64,000 nt of DNA from an uncultured Tateyamaria sp. (GTDB lineage: Bacteria; Pseudomonadota; Alphaproteobacteria; Rhodobacterales; Rhodobacteraceae), in contig NZ_CANLAG010000002.1 of assembly GCF_947488715.1 (NCBI RefSeq), positions 496,001 to 560,000 on the forward strand. Direction: 5' to 3'. A program made the translations under genes and the position numbers. The first letter of the stretch is position 1. Every line of letters starts with the position of its first letter. This document shows, piece by piece, positions 17,378 through 25,858 of the stretch. The notes beneath the pieces were generated by a model. That model searched no databases. It was not told where the DNA came from and saw only the letters and a list, made by a program, of their open reading frames with translations.

Positions 17378-18958
17378 ATGCCGCCCGTGACCAAGCAGAC
17401 CACCGCCGCTGACGCTGTTGCCCTGATCCCGGATGGGGCGATGGTGGCTGTGAATTCCTCCAGCGGTTTGTGTTGCCCGGATGCGGTGCTTGAGGCTTTG
17501 GGTGAACGGTTTGACACCACGGGTCATCCGCGCGACCTGACCACCATTCACCCGATTGCAGCAGGTGACTTTTTCGGCACCAAAGGTGTGGACCATATCG
17601 CCAAACCGGGGTGTCTGAAGCGGATCATAGGTGGCAGTTATCCGTCCGGTCCCACCAATGCCGAGCCGCCGCTGATCTGGCAGATGATCACGGGCAATCA
17701 GGTCGAGGCCTATAACCTGCCATCCGGTATCATTTTCGATATGTTGCGCGAAGGCGCGGGGCAGCGGCCCGGCGTTTTGTCCAAGGTTGGTATGGGCACA
17801 TTTGTGGACCCCGACATCGAAGGCGGGGCGATGAACGAGCTGGCGCGTGCTCAGCCGATTGTCAGGCGTGAACATTTCGATGGCGAAGATTGGCTGTACT
17901 TCAAGGCATTGCGGCCCGACGTTGCCATCATCCGTGCGAGCACAGCAGATCAACGCGGCAATCTCAGCTTTGAATCCGAGGGGGCGTATCTGGGCGCGAT
18001 GGAGATGGCGCTTGCGGCACGGAACTGCGGCGGCATCGTCATTGCGCAAGTGCGGCGCATCACGGCCAATGGATCGATCCGCCCGCATGATGTGCGTGTA
18101 CCGGGCATCATGGTGGACCACATCGTCGAAGCGCCCGAGATGTTGCAAACCACGGCCACACCCTATGATCCGGCCATTTCGGGGGAATTGATCCGACCCT
18201 TGGACAGTTTCCAACTGCCAGAATTCAATGTGCAAAAGGTGATCGCAAGACGTGTGGCGCAGGAATTGCAGGCGGGATGGGCCGTCAATGTCGGCTTCGG
18301 TGTGTCGGCCAACGTCCCCCGGATCTTTCTCGAAGAGGGGCTGCACGGGACCGTCACGTGGGTCATCGAACAGGGGGCTGTGGGCGGCATTCCGTTGCTT
18401 GATTTCAAGTTTGGATGCTCGGCCAATGCCGAAGCCTTTGTCGCCTCGCCGCATCAGTTCTCGTATTTTCAGGCAGGCGGGTTTGATGCCTCGCTGCTGT
18501 CGTTCCTTGAGATCGACGCCCACGGTTCGGTCAATGTGTCCCGTTTGGCGGCCACGCCGCACCGAACGGCAGGGGCAGGTGGGTTTGTGGACATCACCAG
18601 CCGGGCCAAGCGCATCATCTTTTCCGGCACGTTCAACGCAGGCGCAAAGATGCGGATTGAAGGTGCAAAGCTTGTGATCGACAAGGAGGGGCATACGGCC
18701 AAAATCGTGGAGGCCGTGGACCAGATTTCATTCTCGGGTCAACGCGCCACGGCGCAGGGGCAAGAGGCGGTCTATGTCACGGAACGCTGTGTTCTTAAAC
18801 TGACGGACAAGGGCCTGATGGTCACCGAAATTGCGCCGGGCATCGACCTGGAGCGGGACGTGTTGGGTCAGGCGCAAACGCCGCTGCTGGTTGCTGACAC
18901 GCTTGGTATGATGGACGCCGCGTTGTTTGATCCCGCGCCATTTGGCCTGTCGGTATGA
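17378..18958 (+). CDS. Acyl-CoA:carboxylate CoA-transferase (family I, propionate CoA-transferase-like)
   Basis: A 526-residue single-chain CoA-transferase in which the alpha and beta domains are fused. The catalytic glutamate is probably E331 in WVIEQGAVGG, the equivalent of the ENG/EQG motif that forms the glutamyl-CoA thioester. The N-terminal half has the glycine-rich loops of the alpha subunit (PDGAMVAVNSSSG). It moves CoA from acetyl-CoA or succinyl-CoA to a carboxylic acid. It is the first gene of a three-gene ATGA-coupled unit with an enoyl-CoA hydratase, so it probably activates the acid made by the upstream dehydrogenases. The ribosome site is weak (GTGAAAG). Confidence 0.8.
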   Translation: MPPVTKQTTAADAVALIPDGAMVAVNSSSGLCCPDAVLEALGERFDTTGHPRDLTTIHPIAAGDFFGTKGVDHIAKPGCLKRIIGGSYPSGPTNAEPPLIWQMITGNQVEAYNLPSGIIFDMLREGAGQRPGVLSKVGMGTFVDPDIEGGAMNELARAQPIVRREHFDGEDWLYFKALRPDVAIIRASTADQRGNLSFESEGAYLGAMEMALAARNCGGIVIAQVRRITANGSIRPHDVRVPGIMVDHIVEAPEMLQTTATPYDPAISGELIRPLDSFQLPEFNVQKVIARRVAQELQAGWAVNVGFGVSANVPRIFLEEGLHGTVTWVIEQGAVGGIPLLDFKFGCSANAEAFVASPHQFSYFQAGGFDASLLSFLEIDAHGSVNVSRLAATPHRTAGAGGFVDITSRAKRIIFSGTFNAGAKMRIEGAKLVIDKEGHTAKIVEAVDQISFSGQRATAQGQEAVYVTERCVLKLTDKGLMVTEIAPGIDLERDVLGQAQTPLLVADTLGMMDAALFDPAPFGLSV

Positions 18959-19725
18959 CTGTCCGTCTGTCCATTGACGAAGGTGTTGCGCGTCTGGTCC
19001 TTGATCGGCCCGCAAAGCTGAATGCGCTGGATGCGGAGATGGTGAACGCCTTGGGCGACCGGTGCCGAGAGATCGAGCGCAGTGATGCGGGCGTTGTTAT
19101 CCTGTCCGGTGCGGGCAAGGCCTTTTGCGCGGGGGGCGACATAGAGGCCTGGGCCGACGAAAGCCCCGACGCGTTTGGGCGCCATTGGGTGCGTGACGGG
19201 CACGCCGTGTTCGATGCGCTGGCCCGGTTGCGCCAACCGGTCATTGCGCTGCTGGATGGGCATGCTTTGGGTGGCGGGTTGGAACTGGCGGCCTGTGCGG
19301 ATTTGCGGATTGCCGAAGCGCACATAAAGGTCGGACAACCAGAGACCGGTTTGGGCATCATTCCGGGCTGGTCCGGCACACAGCGTGTCGTGCAACGCTT
19401 TGGTGCGCAGGTTGCGCGGCGGATGTCGCTGTTTGGCGAAGTGTTCGATGCTCACGCCGCGCTGCAACTGGGCCTGGTGGACACAGTGGTCGAGACAGGG
19501 GCGGGTGGCGATGCCGCTGATGCGATGGCGCGCGCGGTCCTGTCCCGCAGCCCACGGGCCACAGAACTGGCCAAGATGATGATCAATGCCGCTGATGGCG
19601 AGGACCGCGCGCGCGTCCTCGAAGCCTTGGCTGGGACTATTGCCGCAGGGTCCGACGACCTTGCCGAAGGGCTGGCCGCGTTCCGCGAGAAACGGCCGCC
19701 GAAATTCAGAAAGGACGATCCATGA
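18955..19725 (+). CDS. Enoyl-CoA hydratase/isomerase family protein
   Basis: A 256-residue crotonase-fold enzyme. The oxyanion-hole segments are GAGKAFCAGGDIEAW and GHALGGGLELAACADLRIAE; the second catalytic segment is GQPETGLGIIPGWSGTQR, where the glutamate in PETGLG is one of the two acids of true hydratases. The position of the first acid is occupied by glycine/leucine (GGGLELA), so a hydratase, a lyase or a hydrolase activity is possible. It acts on a CoA thioester. It overlaps the CoA-transferase by four bases and the Dabb gene by four bases, so all three are translated together. Confidence 0.8.
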   Translation: MTVRLSIDEGVARLVLDRPAKLNALDAEMVNALGDRCREIERSDAGVVILSGAGKAFCAGGDIEAWADESPDAFGRHWVRDGHAVFDALARLRQPVIALLDGHALGGGLELAACADLRIAEAHIKVGQPETGLGIIPGWSGTQRVVQRFGAQVARRMSLFGEVFDAHAALQLGLVDTVVETGAGGDAADAMARAVLSRSPRATELAKMMINAADGEDRARVLEALAGTIAAGSDDLAEGLAAFREKRPPKFRKDDP

Positions 19726-20033
19726 TCCGCCACCTCGTTGCCTTGCGCTATGCGCCGGACACCTCTGCTGACACCAAGAAATCGCTGATGGATGATTTGG
19801 CAGGCCTGTCGGCGCATATCGACGGCATTCTGGACTTTCAGGTGCGCGACAACGTCAGCGTCGAAGATGAATTGGTGCGCGGTTTCCGGCATCTGTTCTG
19901 GTTTGATTTTCAGGATGAGGCGGTGCGCGATACCTATCTGGCCGACCCGGTTCACCAGTCGATCGGCGCCCGGATCGTCGCAACTCTGGAAGGCGGAGCG
20001 GACGGTGTTTTTGTGATGGATTTCAGTGTTTAA
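19722..20033 (+). CDS. Dabb (stress-responsive alpha/beta-barrel) domain protein
   Basis: A 103-residue single-domain protein with the ferredoxin-like Dabb pattern: IRHLVALRYAP at the start, the central FRHLFWFDFQDEAVRDTYLADPVHQ and a final strand VFVMDFSV. Such proteins form dimeric barrels and include small decarboxylases, cyclases and proteins of unknown role. It overlaps the enoyl-CoA hydratase (ATGA), which suggests a catalytic or accessory role in the same CoA-ester pathway. A second Dabb protein is encoded at 37698-37997 in another context. The ends of this unit and the ThuA operon face each other across 101 bases with no clear terminator. Confidence 0.75.
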   Translation: MIRHLVALRYAPDTSADTKKSLMDDLAGLSAHIDGILDFQVRDNVSVEDELVRGFRHLFWFDFQDEAVRDTYLADPVHQSIGARIVATLEGGADGVFVMDFSV

Positions 20034-20134
20034 CTGGACGTAGTTTCTGTGCCGGTTGAGGTTGGTCTGCGCGTTGTAGTGACCGTGTGCCAGCGGCTGC
20101 TCAATCAAAGCTGTCTGGTCATACAGGTCGCTGA

Positions 20135-20914
20135 CTAACGAAACCCTTCCTCGCCGTCTTCGTGCAGCTTGGGTCCGCGTGCGGTGATCGGCTCCAACGC
20201 GGCAGCGACATCGACATTCGGCGCCGCATGGACATCTGTGATCCGCGCCTCGGGGTTCGCAGCCCAGTTCACGGCGTTCACCAGCACCTTTTGTACGTTG
20301 GCGTCGTGGTAGGTCGGATAGGCCTCGTGACCGGGGCGGAAGTAGAAGACGTTGCCCGCGCCGCGCCGATAAGTCAGGCCGGACCGAAAGACCTCGCCCC
20401 CCTCGAACCAACTGATGAAGACGGTTTCCAGCGGCTCAGGCACCGAGAAGGGTTCGCCATACATCTCTTCCTGGTTGAGCTCGAAGTGGTTGGGCAAGCC
20501 GCGCGCGATGGGGTGGTGACGGGATGTGACCCAAAGGCGCTCGCGTTCGCCTGCTTCTCGCCATGTCAAATTGCAGGGCGTCCCCATCAGTTTCTTGAAG
20601 ATTTTGGAAAAATGCGCGGAGTGCAGCAGGATCAAACCCATGCCGCCATAGACCGCGTCGGCCACGCGTTCCACCACCGCGTCGTCCACGTCGCTATGGG
20701 CGGCATGACCCCACCACAGCAGCACATCCGTGTTGTCCAGACGCGACTGTGGCAGACCGTGTTCAGGCTCCTGAAGGGTGGCGGTCGATGCATCAATGCC
20801 GCCCGCCGTGAGCGCGTCAGCAATGCAAGTGTGCATGCCGTGAGGGTAGAGATCAGCGACAATCTTGCTGGTTTTTTCATGGACGTTTTCGCCCCATACG
20901 ACGGCCTTGATCAT
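20135..20914 (-). CDS. ThuA-family protein (trehalose-utilisation type)
   Basis: A 259-residue protein with the class-I glutamine-amidotransferase-like fold of ThuA. Visible segments are [11 protein letters not shown] at the start, [39 protein letters not shown] and the late [16 protein letters not shown]. Family members act with sugar dehydrogenases in trehalose, sucrose or other disaccharide catabolism. It is the last gene of the LacI-controlled operon, 27 bases after the LacI gene. The presence of a maltose/trehalose-class transporter in the same operon fits a disaccharide or glycoside, but the usual ThuB (Gfo/Idh) partner is missing; a D-2-hydroxyacid dehydrogenase is there instead. Confidence 0.85.
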   Translation of the reverse strand: MIKAVVWGENVHEKTSKIVADLYPHGMHTCIADALTAGGIDASTATLQEPEHGLPQSRLDNTDVLLWWGHAAHSDVDDAVVERVADAVYGGMGLILLHSAHFSKIFKKLMGTPCNLTWREAGERERLWVTSRHHPIARGLPNHFELNQEEMYGEPFSVPEPLETVFISWFEGGEVFRSGLTYRRGAGNVFYFRPGHEAYPTYHDANVQKVLVNAVNWAANPEARITDVHAAPNVDVAAALEPITARGPKLHEDGEEGFR

Positions 20915-20941
20915 CTGTTGGCTTCCTCGGGTTCAGGGCGG

Positions 20942-21970
20942 TCAGGCGACGTCGCGCGGCATGCCTGTGCTGTCGCGGACAATCAGTTCGGGATCGATGA
21001 TGAGTTGCTCGCTGGCACCCGGCTGGCCCTCGATCAGGGCGATCAGCTTTCGCGCGGCCAATTTGCCCCATTCGCGGCGGGGCAGCCGCACCGAAGACAG
21101 ACCGGGGTTGAAGACGGCGGAGTAGGGCATGTCGTCGTAGCCGATAACCGATATGTCTTGCGGCACGCGCAGTCCGGCCTTGGCAAGGCCGTGCAGCAGG
21201 CCGGTTGCGGCCTCGTCATTGTGGACAAAGACGGCCGTGGGCAAGGTCGCGGATCCGGCCAGAGATTTTGCGGCGTTTTGCCCAAACTCGATGGACAGAT
21301 CCCCCAGAATGCGGCGTTCGTCCTGTGGATCGATCTTGGCCTTGAGAAGCACGTCGCGGAACCCCAAATAGCGCCGTTCGAAGACGGGAATGTCCAGCGA
21401 GCCGCAGACCTGCACGATGTTGGTATGACCCAAGTCAACCAGATGTTCGGCGGCCAGACGCCCGCCCAATTCGTCGCCCGTGCGCACGGTCGGCAGCTCG
21501 AGTTCCCGGTGGCCGCCGCAGGACACCAGAGGTGGGCCGGAATATGTGCCGTCTTCGTCGCTGGGCAGGAGGTCTTCGGGGATGTTGAGCGTGTTCAGGA
21601 TGAGGCCACCGGCCTGGTTCTTGAGCAACATGTCCGTGTAGGCGCGTTCCGTTTCGGTGTCGCCAGAGGTGTCGCCGATCAGAACGACATAGCCGTGGTC
21701 GCGCGCCTCTTCTTCGATGCCTTTGAAGAACGAGGCAAAGAAGGCGTTGGTGATGTCGGAGACCAGCACCAGCAAGGTCTTGCTGCTGCCGCGGCGCAGT
21801 TCGGCGGCGGCCTGATTGGCGCGGTAGCCCAGACGTTTCATCGCCTCGAACACCAGATCGCGGGTTTCGGGTTTGACGTCGTCGGGCCGTGACATTGCGC
21901 GTGACACCGTGGCGATGGACACATCGGCTTCGCGGGCGACGTCTTTTACGGTCGGTTTCTTTGTGCTCAT
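20942..21970 (-). CDS. LacI-family transcriptional regulator
   Basis: A 342-residue repressor. The LacI headpiece is at the N-terminus (TVKDVAREADVSIATVSRAMSRPDDV), including the hinge-helix region NQAAAELRRGSSKTLLVLV, followed by a type-1 periplasmic-binding-protein effector domain ending with ISVIGYDDMPYSAVFNPGLSSVRLP. The start MSTKKPTV was chosen because it places the HTH at the usual distance; MNVVAMSTKK five codons earlier is also possible. It is co-transcribed with the ABC transporter it probably controls, and two tandem operators of LacI type lie upstream of the first gene (27201-27239), so it should regulate its own operon in response to the imported sugar. Confidence 0.88.
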   Translation of the reverse strand: MSTKKPTVKDVAREADVSIATVSRAMSRPDDVKPETRDLVFEAMKRLGYRANQAAAELRRGSSKTLLVLVSDITNAFFASFFKGIEEEARDHGYVVLIGDTSGDTETERAYTDMLLKNQAGGLILNTLNIPEDLLPSDEDGTYSGPPLVSCGGHRELELPTVRTGDELGGRLAAEHLVDLGHTNIVQVCGSLDIPVFERRYLGFRDVLLKAKIDPQDERRILGDLSIEFGQNAAKSLAGSATLPTAVFVHNDEAATGLLHGLAKAGLRVPQDISVIGYDDMPYSAVFNPGLSSVRLPRREWGKLAARKLIALIEGQPGASEQLIIDPELIVRDSTGMPRDVA

Positions 21971-21989
21971 GGCCACCACGTTCATCGGA

Positions 21990-22994
21990 TCACACCGAAA
22001 GCGGGCGACCGTTCTGGTCAAACTTATGGATGAACTCGGGGCGGGGCTTCAAGTGAACCGTGTCGCCGACCCTTTGGTCGTGTTGTCCGCTGAGATTGAC
22101 CGTCAGGGATCCGGCGCCCGCGACGTTCACATACAGAACGGTGTCGTGGCCGAGGCGTTCGACCAATGTGACCTTGCCACTCCATGCGTCGTCGGCAGGA
22201 CCGATGTCAAAGTGTTCGGGGCGCACGCCCATGGTGGCGGCGTCGACGACCTGTGCGTGCGGGCCTGTGATGAAGTTCATTTTGGGCGAGCCGATAAAGC
22301 CCGCCACAAATTCGGACGCGGGGTTGTTGTAGAGATCCATGGGGCTGCCGACCTGTTCGATATAGCCGCCATTCAGCACCACGATCCGGTCCGCCATGGT
22401 CATGGCCTCCACCTGATCGTAGGTGACGTAGATCATGGTGGTTTCCACACGTTGGTGCAGTTCGCTGATCTCGACCCGTGTTTCGGAGCGCAGTGCGGCG
22501 TCGAGGTTGGACAGGGGTTCATCTAGCAGGAACACTTTGGGTTTGCGGACAATCGCGCGGCCAATGGCGACGCGCTGGCGTTGACCCCCAGACAGCTGGC
22601 CGGGCTTTCGGTCAAGGTAGGGGCCAAGCTGGAGCGCGTCGGCGGCCTCTTGCACCTTTTCGGCAATCTCGGCCTTGGATTTGCGTTCCAGGCTCAAGGA
22701 AAAGCCCATGTTTTCGGCCACGGTCATTTGTGGGTAGAGCGCGTAGGACTGGAACACCATGGCGATGTCGCGCTGTTTGGGCGACAGCGCATTGGCGCGG
22801 GTTCCGCCGATCGTCAACTCGCCGCCGGTGATCTCTTCGAGCCCTGCGATCATCCGCAGCAGGGTCGACTTGCCACATCCCGAAGGGCCGACAAACACGA
22901 TGAACTCACCATCCGCGATTGACAGGTTGATGTCGTGCAGCACCTCGGTTTGCCCATAGGCCTTCGACAGGTTCTTCAATTCAAGTCCAGCCAT
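21990..22994 (-). CDS. ABC transporter ATP-binding protein (UgpC/MalK class)
   Basis: A 334-residue ATPase of a carbohydrate (CUT1) importer. Walker A is VGPSGCGKST, the signature is LSGGQRQRVAIGRAIV and Walker B is KVFLLDEPLSNLD; a C-terminal OB-fold regulatory domain follows (MGVRPEHFDIG). The H-loop reads MIYVTYDQVEAMT, with tyrosine (Y192) where most relatives have the switch histidine. The start has a GGAGGAG ribosome site. It lies 11 bases after the hydroxyacid dehydrogenase gene and 19 bases before LacI. It drives the two permeases further upstream in the operon. If Y192 replaces the histidine, ATP hydrolysis could be altered; see the findings. Confidence 0.88.
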   Translation of the reverse strand: MAGLELKNLSKAYGQTEVLHDINLSIADGEFIVFVGPSGCGKSTLLRMIAGLEEITGGELTIGGTRANALSPKQRDIAMVFQSYALYPQMTVAENMGFSLSLERKSKAEIAEKVQEAADALQLGPYLDRKPGQLSGGQRQRVAIGRAIVRKPKVFLLDEPLSNLDAALRSETRVEISELHQRVETTMIYVTYDQVEAMTMADRIVVLNGGYIEQVGSPMDLYNNPASEFVAGFIGSPKMNFITGPHAQVVDAATMGVRPEHFDIGPADDAWSGKVTLVERLGHDTVLYVNVAGAGSLTVNLSGQHDQRVGDTVHLKPRPEFIHKFDQNGRPLSV

Positions 22995-23005
22995 TGGCTC
23001 CTCCG

Positions 23006-24031
23006 TTACCGCGCGACCATGGGTGCGCGAATGATTTTCTGAATGTTTTCAAGCGATGCGGCTTGCAGTTGGCGATCCGGATGTCCCGACTGGATGGCCC
23101 GGATGTCGTGCAGGATCATGTCCCCGATGGGGTGACGCCCGCCGTCGACGGCGGCGGCGCGGTGCGGCGACCAGATCACGTTGTCGGCCTGACGCAAGGC
23201 GTCACGCTTTGACACCGGCTCATGCGGGAACACGTCGCTGGCGATGCGCAAGCGCCCCGCATCCGCGGCCTGGAGCAGAGCGTCGAAATCCACCAAATGC
23301 GCCCGGCTGACCACAACCACCAAAGTGCCGTGCGGGATTTTGCCAATCAGGTCGCGCGACACCAGATGGTAGTTGTCCTCGGTCGGCGTGGCGGCCACGA
23401 CCACGCAGCGGCACGTGGTCACCGTTTCCTCAAGGTCGCAGAACGCGACATCCCGGATTGTGCCTGCCGCCTTGAGCCAGGGATCGAAGGCCTTGATCTG
23501 TGGCGAAAACGGGGCCAGCAAACGCGCCGTTTCGCGTGCGATCGATCCGTAGCCCACAAAGCCGATGGTTTGACCGTAGAGCGAAAAGTCGGTGCCGCTG
23601 TTGTCGTGCAGCCACCGTTCGGAGCCATTGCGGAACCGTTCGTGTTCGTCGACGATACCGCGCGCCCCGGCGAGGATCAGACCGAGGGTCATTTCGGCGA
23701 CCGAATAGCGGAAACCCGGCGCGCAGGACAAAACCTCGATCCCGCGATCAAAGCAGGCCTGATAGTCGATGCCGGTCTGAAAGGTGCCGGCGACTTCGAT
23801 TACGGCCTTGAGGTGCGGCGCCATGTCGATCTCGGTTCGGGTCAGCGATGGTGTGGCGGCAATTAGGAACTCTGCGTGGGACAGGTGGGTCGCAAGGTGG
23901 TCCTTGGGCAGTGGCCAGTTGACGCCGCCGATCACGGTGCAGGTTTCCTGCAATGCACCAAAGGTTGCGGGACGAAACAGTTCCTCGAGCTGGCGAAAGT
24001 GCTGATCCATGATGACAACGCTTTTGGTCAT
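23006..24031 (-). CDS. D-isomer-specific 2-hydroxyacid dehydrogenase family protein
   Basis: A 341-residue NAD-dependent dehydrogenase. The cofactor motif is FVGYGSIARETARLL, in which alanine replaces the third glycine of GxGxxG. The catalytic residues can be placed as arginine in VVVSRAHLVD, glutamate in DVFPHEPV and histidine in IWSPHRAAAVDGG. Enzymes of this class reduce 2-keto acids or oxidise D-2-hydroxyacids such as glycerate, gluconate derivatives or phosphoglycerate. It overlaps the permease gene by four bases (ATGA), so it is a fixed part of the transporter operon and probably acts on a catabolite of the imported sugar. Its exact substrate is unknown. Confidence 0.8.
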   Translation of the reverse strand: MTKSVVIMDQHFRQLEELFRPATFGALQETCTVIGGVNWPLPKDHLATHLSHAEFLIAATPSLTRTEIDMAPHLKAVIEVAGTFQTGIDYQACFDRGIEVLSCAPGFRYSVAEMTLGLILAGARGIVDEHERFRNGSERWLHDNSGTDFSLYGQTIGFVGYGSIARETARLLAPFSPQIKAFDPWLKAAGTIRDVAFCDLEETVTTCRCVVVAATPTEDNYHLVSRDLIGKIPHGTLVVVVSRAHLVDFDALLQAADAGRLRIASDVFPHEPVSKRDALRQADNVIWSPHRAAAVDGGRHPIGDMILHDIRAIQSGHPDRQLQAASLENIQKIIRAPMVAR

Positions 24032-24840
24032 TTGACCGCCCCGGCCGTCATGCCGCGTACGAAGCTGCGCTGGAACACGAGGAACAATAGAACAACAGGG
24101 ATCGCCATGATGGCCGTACCGCTGGAAAGGCCAGTGACGTCTCGTGTCATCGTGCCCTGAAAGTTAAGCAGGCCCACAGACAACGTGCGCATTTCGTCCC
24201 GTGTCATCAGCAACAAGCGCAGTAGCAAGTCGTTCCAGCTCCAGAGAAATTCGAGCAGTGCGGTTGTCACAACGGCCGGTGTTGCAATGGGCATGACCAC
24301 GCGGCGATAGATCTGAAACTCGGTTGCGCCGTCAATCCGCGCCGCCTCGTGCAGGGCCTTGGGGACCCCGGCAAAATACGAGGTGAACATGAAGACAAAG
24401 ACCGACACGGCCAAGGCAAGGTCTGCAAAAATCACCCCGAGATGCGAGTTCAGCAGGCCCAGTGACCGCACGATCTGGAACAGGGGCAAGACAACTGCCG
24501 TGACTGGGATCATAAGGCCCAGAACAAAGAGGAGTTGCAGCAGCATCTTGCCGCGAAACTCCATGAAGACCATCGCATAGGCCGCAAGCGACGCGATCAG
24601 GATCATGACAATCGCGTCCACCACCGAGATGATCAGGGTGTTGACGAAATATCCGCTGAAGCCGCCATCGGTCCAGACGCGGACATAGTGATCGAATGTC
24701 AACTCTTGGGGCGGATACCACGCCGGGTTTACCAGTTCGGTTGTCGGCTTGAGCGATGTGAACACCGTCAGCACCAGCGGTGCCGCCATCAGGACTGCGA
24801 TAACGCCCAGGACAAAGAGAAGGAGCCATTTGCGTGCCAT
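24028..24840 (-). CDS. Carbohydrate ABC transporter permease (MalG/CUT1 class)
   Basis: A 270-residue inner-membrane permease with six hydrophobic helices. The EAA loop that docks to the ATPase reads HEAARIDGATEFQIYRRVVMPIATPA. The extracytoplasmic stretch after helix 1 (SLKPTTELVNPAWYPPQELTFDHYVRVW) is typical of MalG-like subunits. The start MARKWLLLF is one base from the preceding permease stop; a longer start at 24888 adds 16 residues that overlap that gene and are less likely. Works with the 24842-25729 permease and the MalK-type ATPase. Confidence 0.88.
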   Translation of the reverse strand: MARKWLLLFVLGVIAVLMAAPLVLTVFTSLKPTTELVNPAWYPPQELTFDHYVRVWTDGGFSGYFVNTLIISVVDAIVMILIASLAAYAMVFMEFRGKMLLQLLFVLGLMIPVTAVVLPLFQIVRSLGLLNSHLGVIFADLALAVSVFVFMFTSYFAGVPKALHEAARIDGATEFQIYRRVVMPIATPAVVTTALLEFLWSWNDLLLRLLLMTRDEMRTLSVGLLNFQGTMTRDVTGLSSGTAIMAIPVVLLFLVFQRSFVRGMTAGAVK

Positions 24841-24841
24841 T

Positions 24842-25729
24842 TTACTGGTCCTTCCGGTTCTGAATTTGCAGGTAAATGATGGTTGCAAAACTGACGATCA
24901 CCAGCAGGGCGACACCAATTGCGGATCCATAGCCATAGTCGTTTTCCAGCGCGCCGCGCTTGTACATGTAGGTCGACAGGATCTCGCTGAAGCGGATGGG
25001 GCCGCCTTGGGTCGTGGTCCAGACGATGTCGAAGACCTTGAACGACTGGGTGAGGGTCAGGATGAACACAACGGCTGTCACGGGGCGCAATGCGGTCATC
25101 GTGACATAGCGGAACTGCTGCAATGGCGTGGCACCGTCCACCTTGGAGGCCTCATAGAGGTCTTCGTCCACGGCCTGAAGACCGGCCAGAAAGATGATCA
25201 CGCTCAGCCCAATGGTTGACCAGCTGTGGGCAAAGGCAAGCGCGTAAAGAACAACGCTGGGATCGCCCAGCCAAGGCCGGGTCAGTGCGTCCAGGCCCAC
25301 GCCATCCAGCACCTGATTGATCACGCCCTTGGGCTGGTACATCCAACGCCAGATGGTGGCCACGGCCATGGGCGAGATCACGACGGGCAGAACGATGCAG
25401 GTTTGGATCAGCAGGCGTGCTTTCCACACCCGCGCCAGCATCGCCGCAATGACCAGACCCAGACCGACATTGATCACAAGGATCACGCCGGACCAGACAA
25501 AGGTGTTGCGGAACGCTTCCCAGAAGATCTTGTCCGAGAACATTTTGCGGTAGTTTTCGAGCCCGATGTAATTGCGTTTGGGGCTGATGCCGTCCCAATC
25601 GGTGAACGAATATTCGATGACGGAGACGGTCGGGTAGAGGGCGAAGACGATGTAGATCGACAGGGCAGGGAACAGGAACAGAACCGGGTTCAGCCGCTGG
25701 GCGAGTTTGGAATTTGGATCGAGCCGCAT
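24842..25729 (-). CDS. Carbohydrate ABC transporter permease (MalF/CUT1 class)
   Basis: A 295-residue permease with six helices. The first periplasmic part (SFTDWDGISPKRNYIGLENYRKMF) and the EAA loop (YEASKVDGATPLQQFRYVTMTALRP) are typical of MalF/UgpA-like subunits. The start MRLDPNSKLAQ follows a GGAG site; an alternative at 25768 is longer. Upstream, 129 bases separate it from the binding-protein gene and contain an imperfect hairpin (paired GGGG/CCCC within 25801-25836), a possible attenuator that would keep binding protein in excess. Confidence 0.88.
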   Translation of the reverse strand: MRLDPNSKLAQRLNPVLFLFPALSIYIVFALYPTVSVIEYSFTDWDGISPKRNYIGLENYRKMFSDKIFWEAFRNTFVWSGVILVINVGLGLVIAAMLARVWKARLLIQTCIVLPVVISPMAVATIWRWMYQPKGVINQVLDGVGLDALTRPWLGDPSVVLYALAFAHSWSTIGLSVIIFLAGLQAVDEDLYEASKVDGATPLQQFRYVTMTALRPVTAVVFILTLTQSFKVFDIVWTTTQGGPIRFSEILSTYMYKRGALENDYGYGSAIGVALLVIVSFATIIYLQIQNRKDQ

Positions 25730-25858
25730 GGCGTCATCTCCACATGAGGGCGGCACACGACCGGGCAAGGTCGGCGCGCGGGTGAGGTGGGACGTGGTGG
25801 GGCGGTTCCCGAAGTGGGGAGAGACCCCGGAAACCGTCGCCTAAAGCGCGTGTGCGCC

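Noticed and set aside
17351-18694. A 447-codon open frame antisense to the CoA-transferase
   Set aside because: High GC at third positions keeps the opposite strand open; composition is arginine/histidine-rich and no family is seen.
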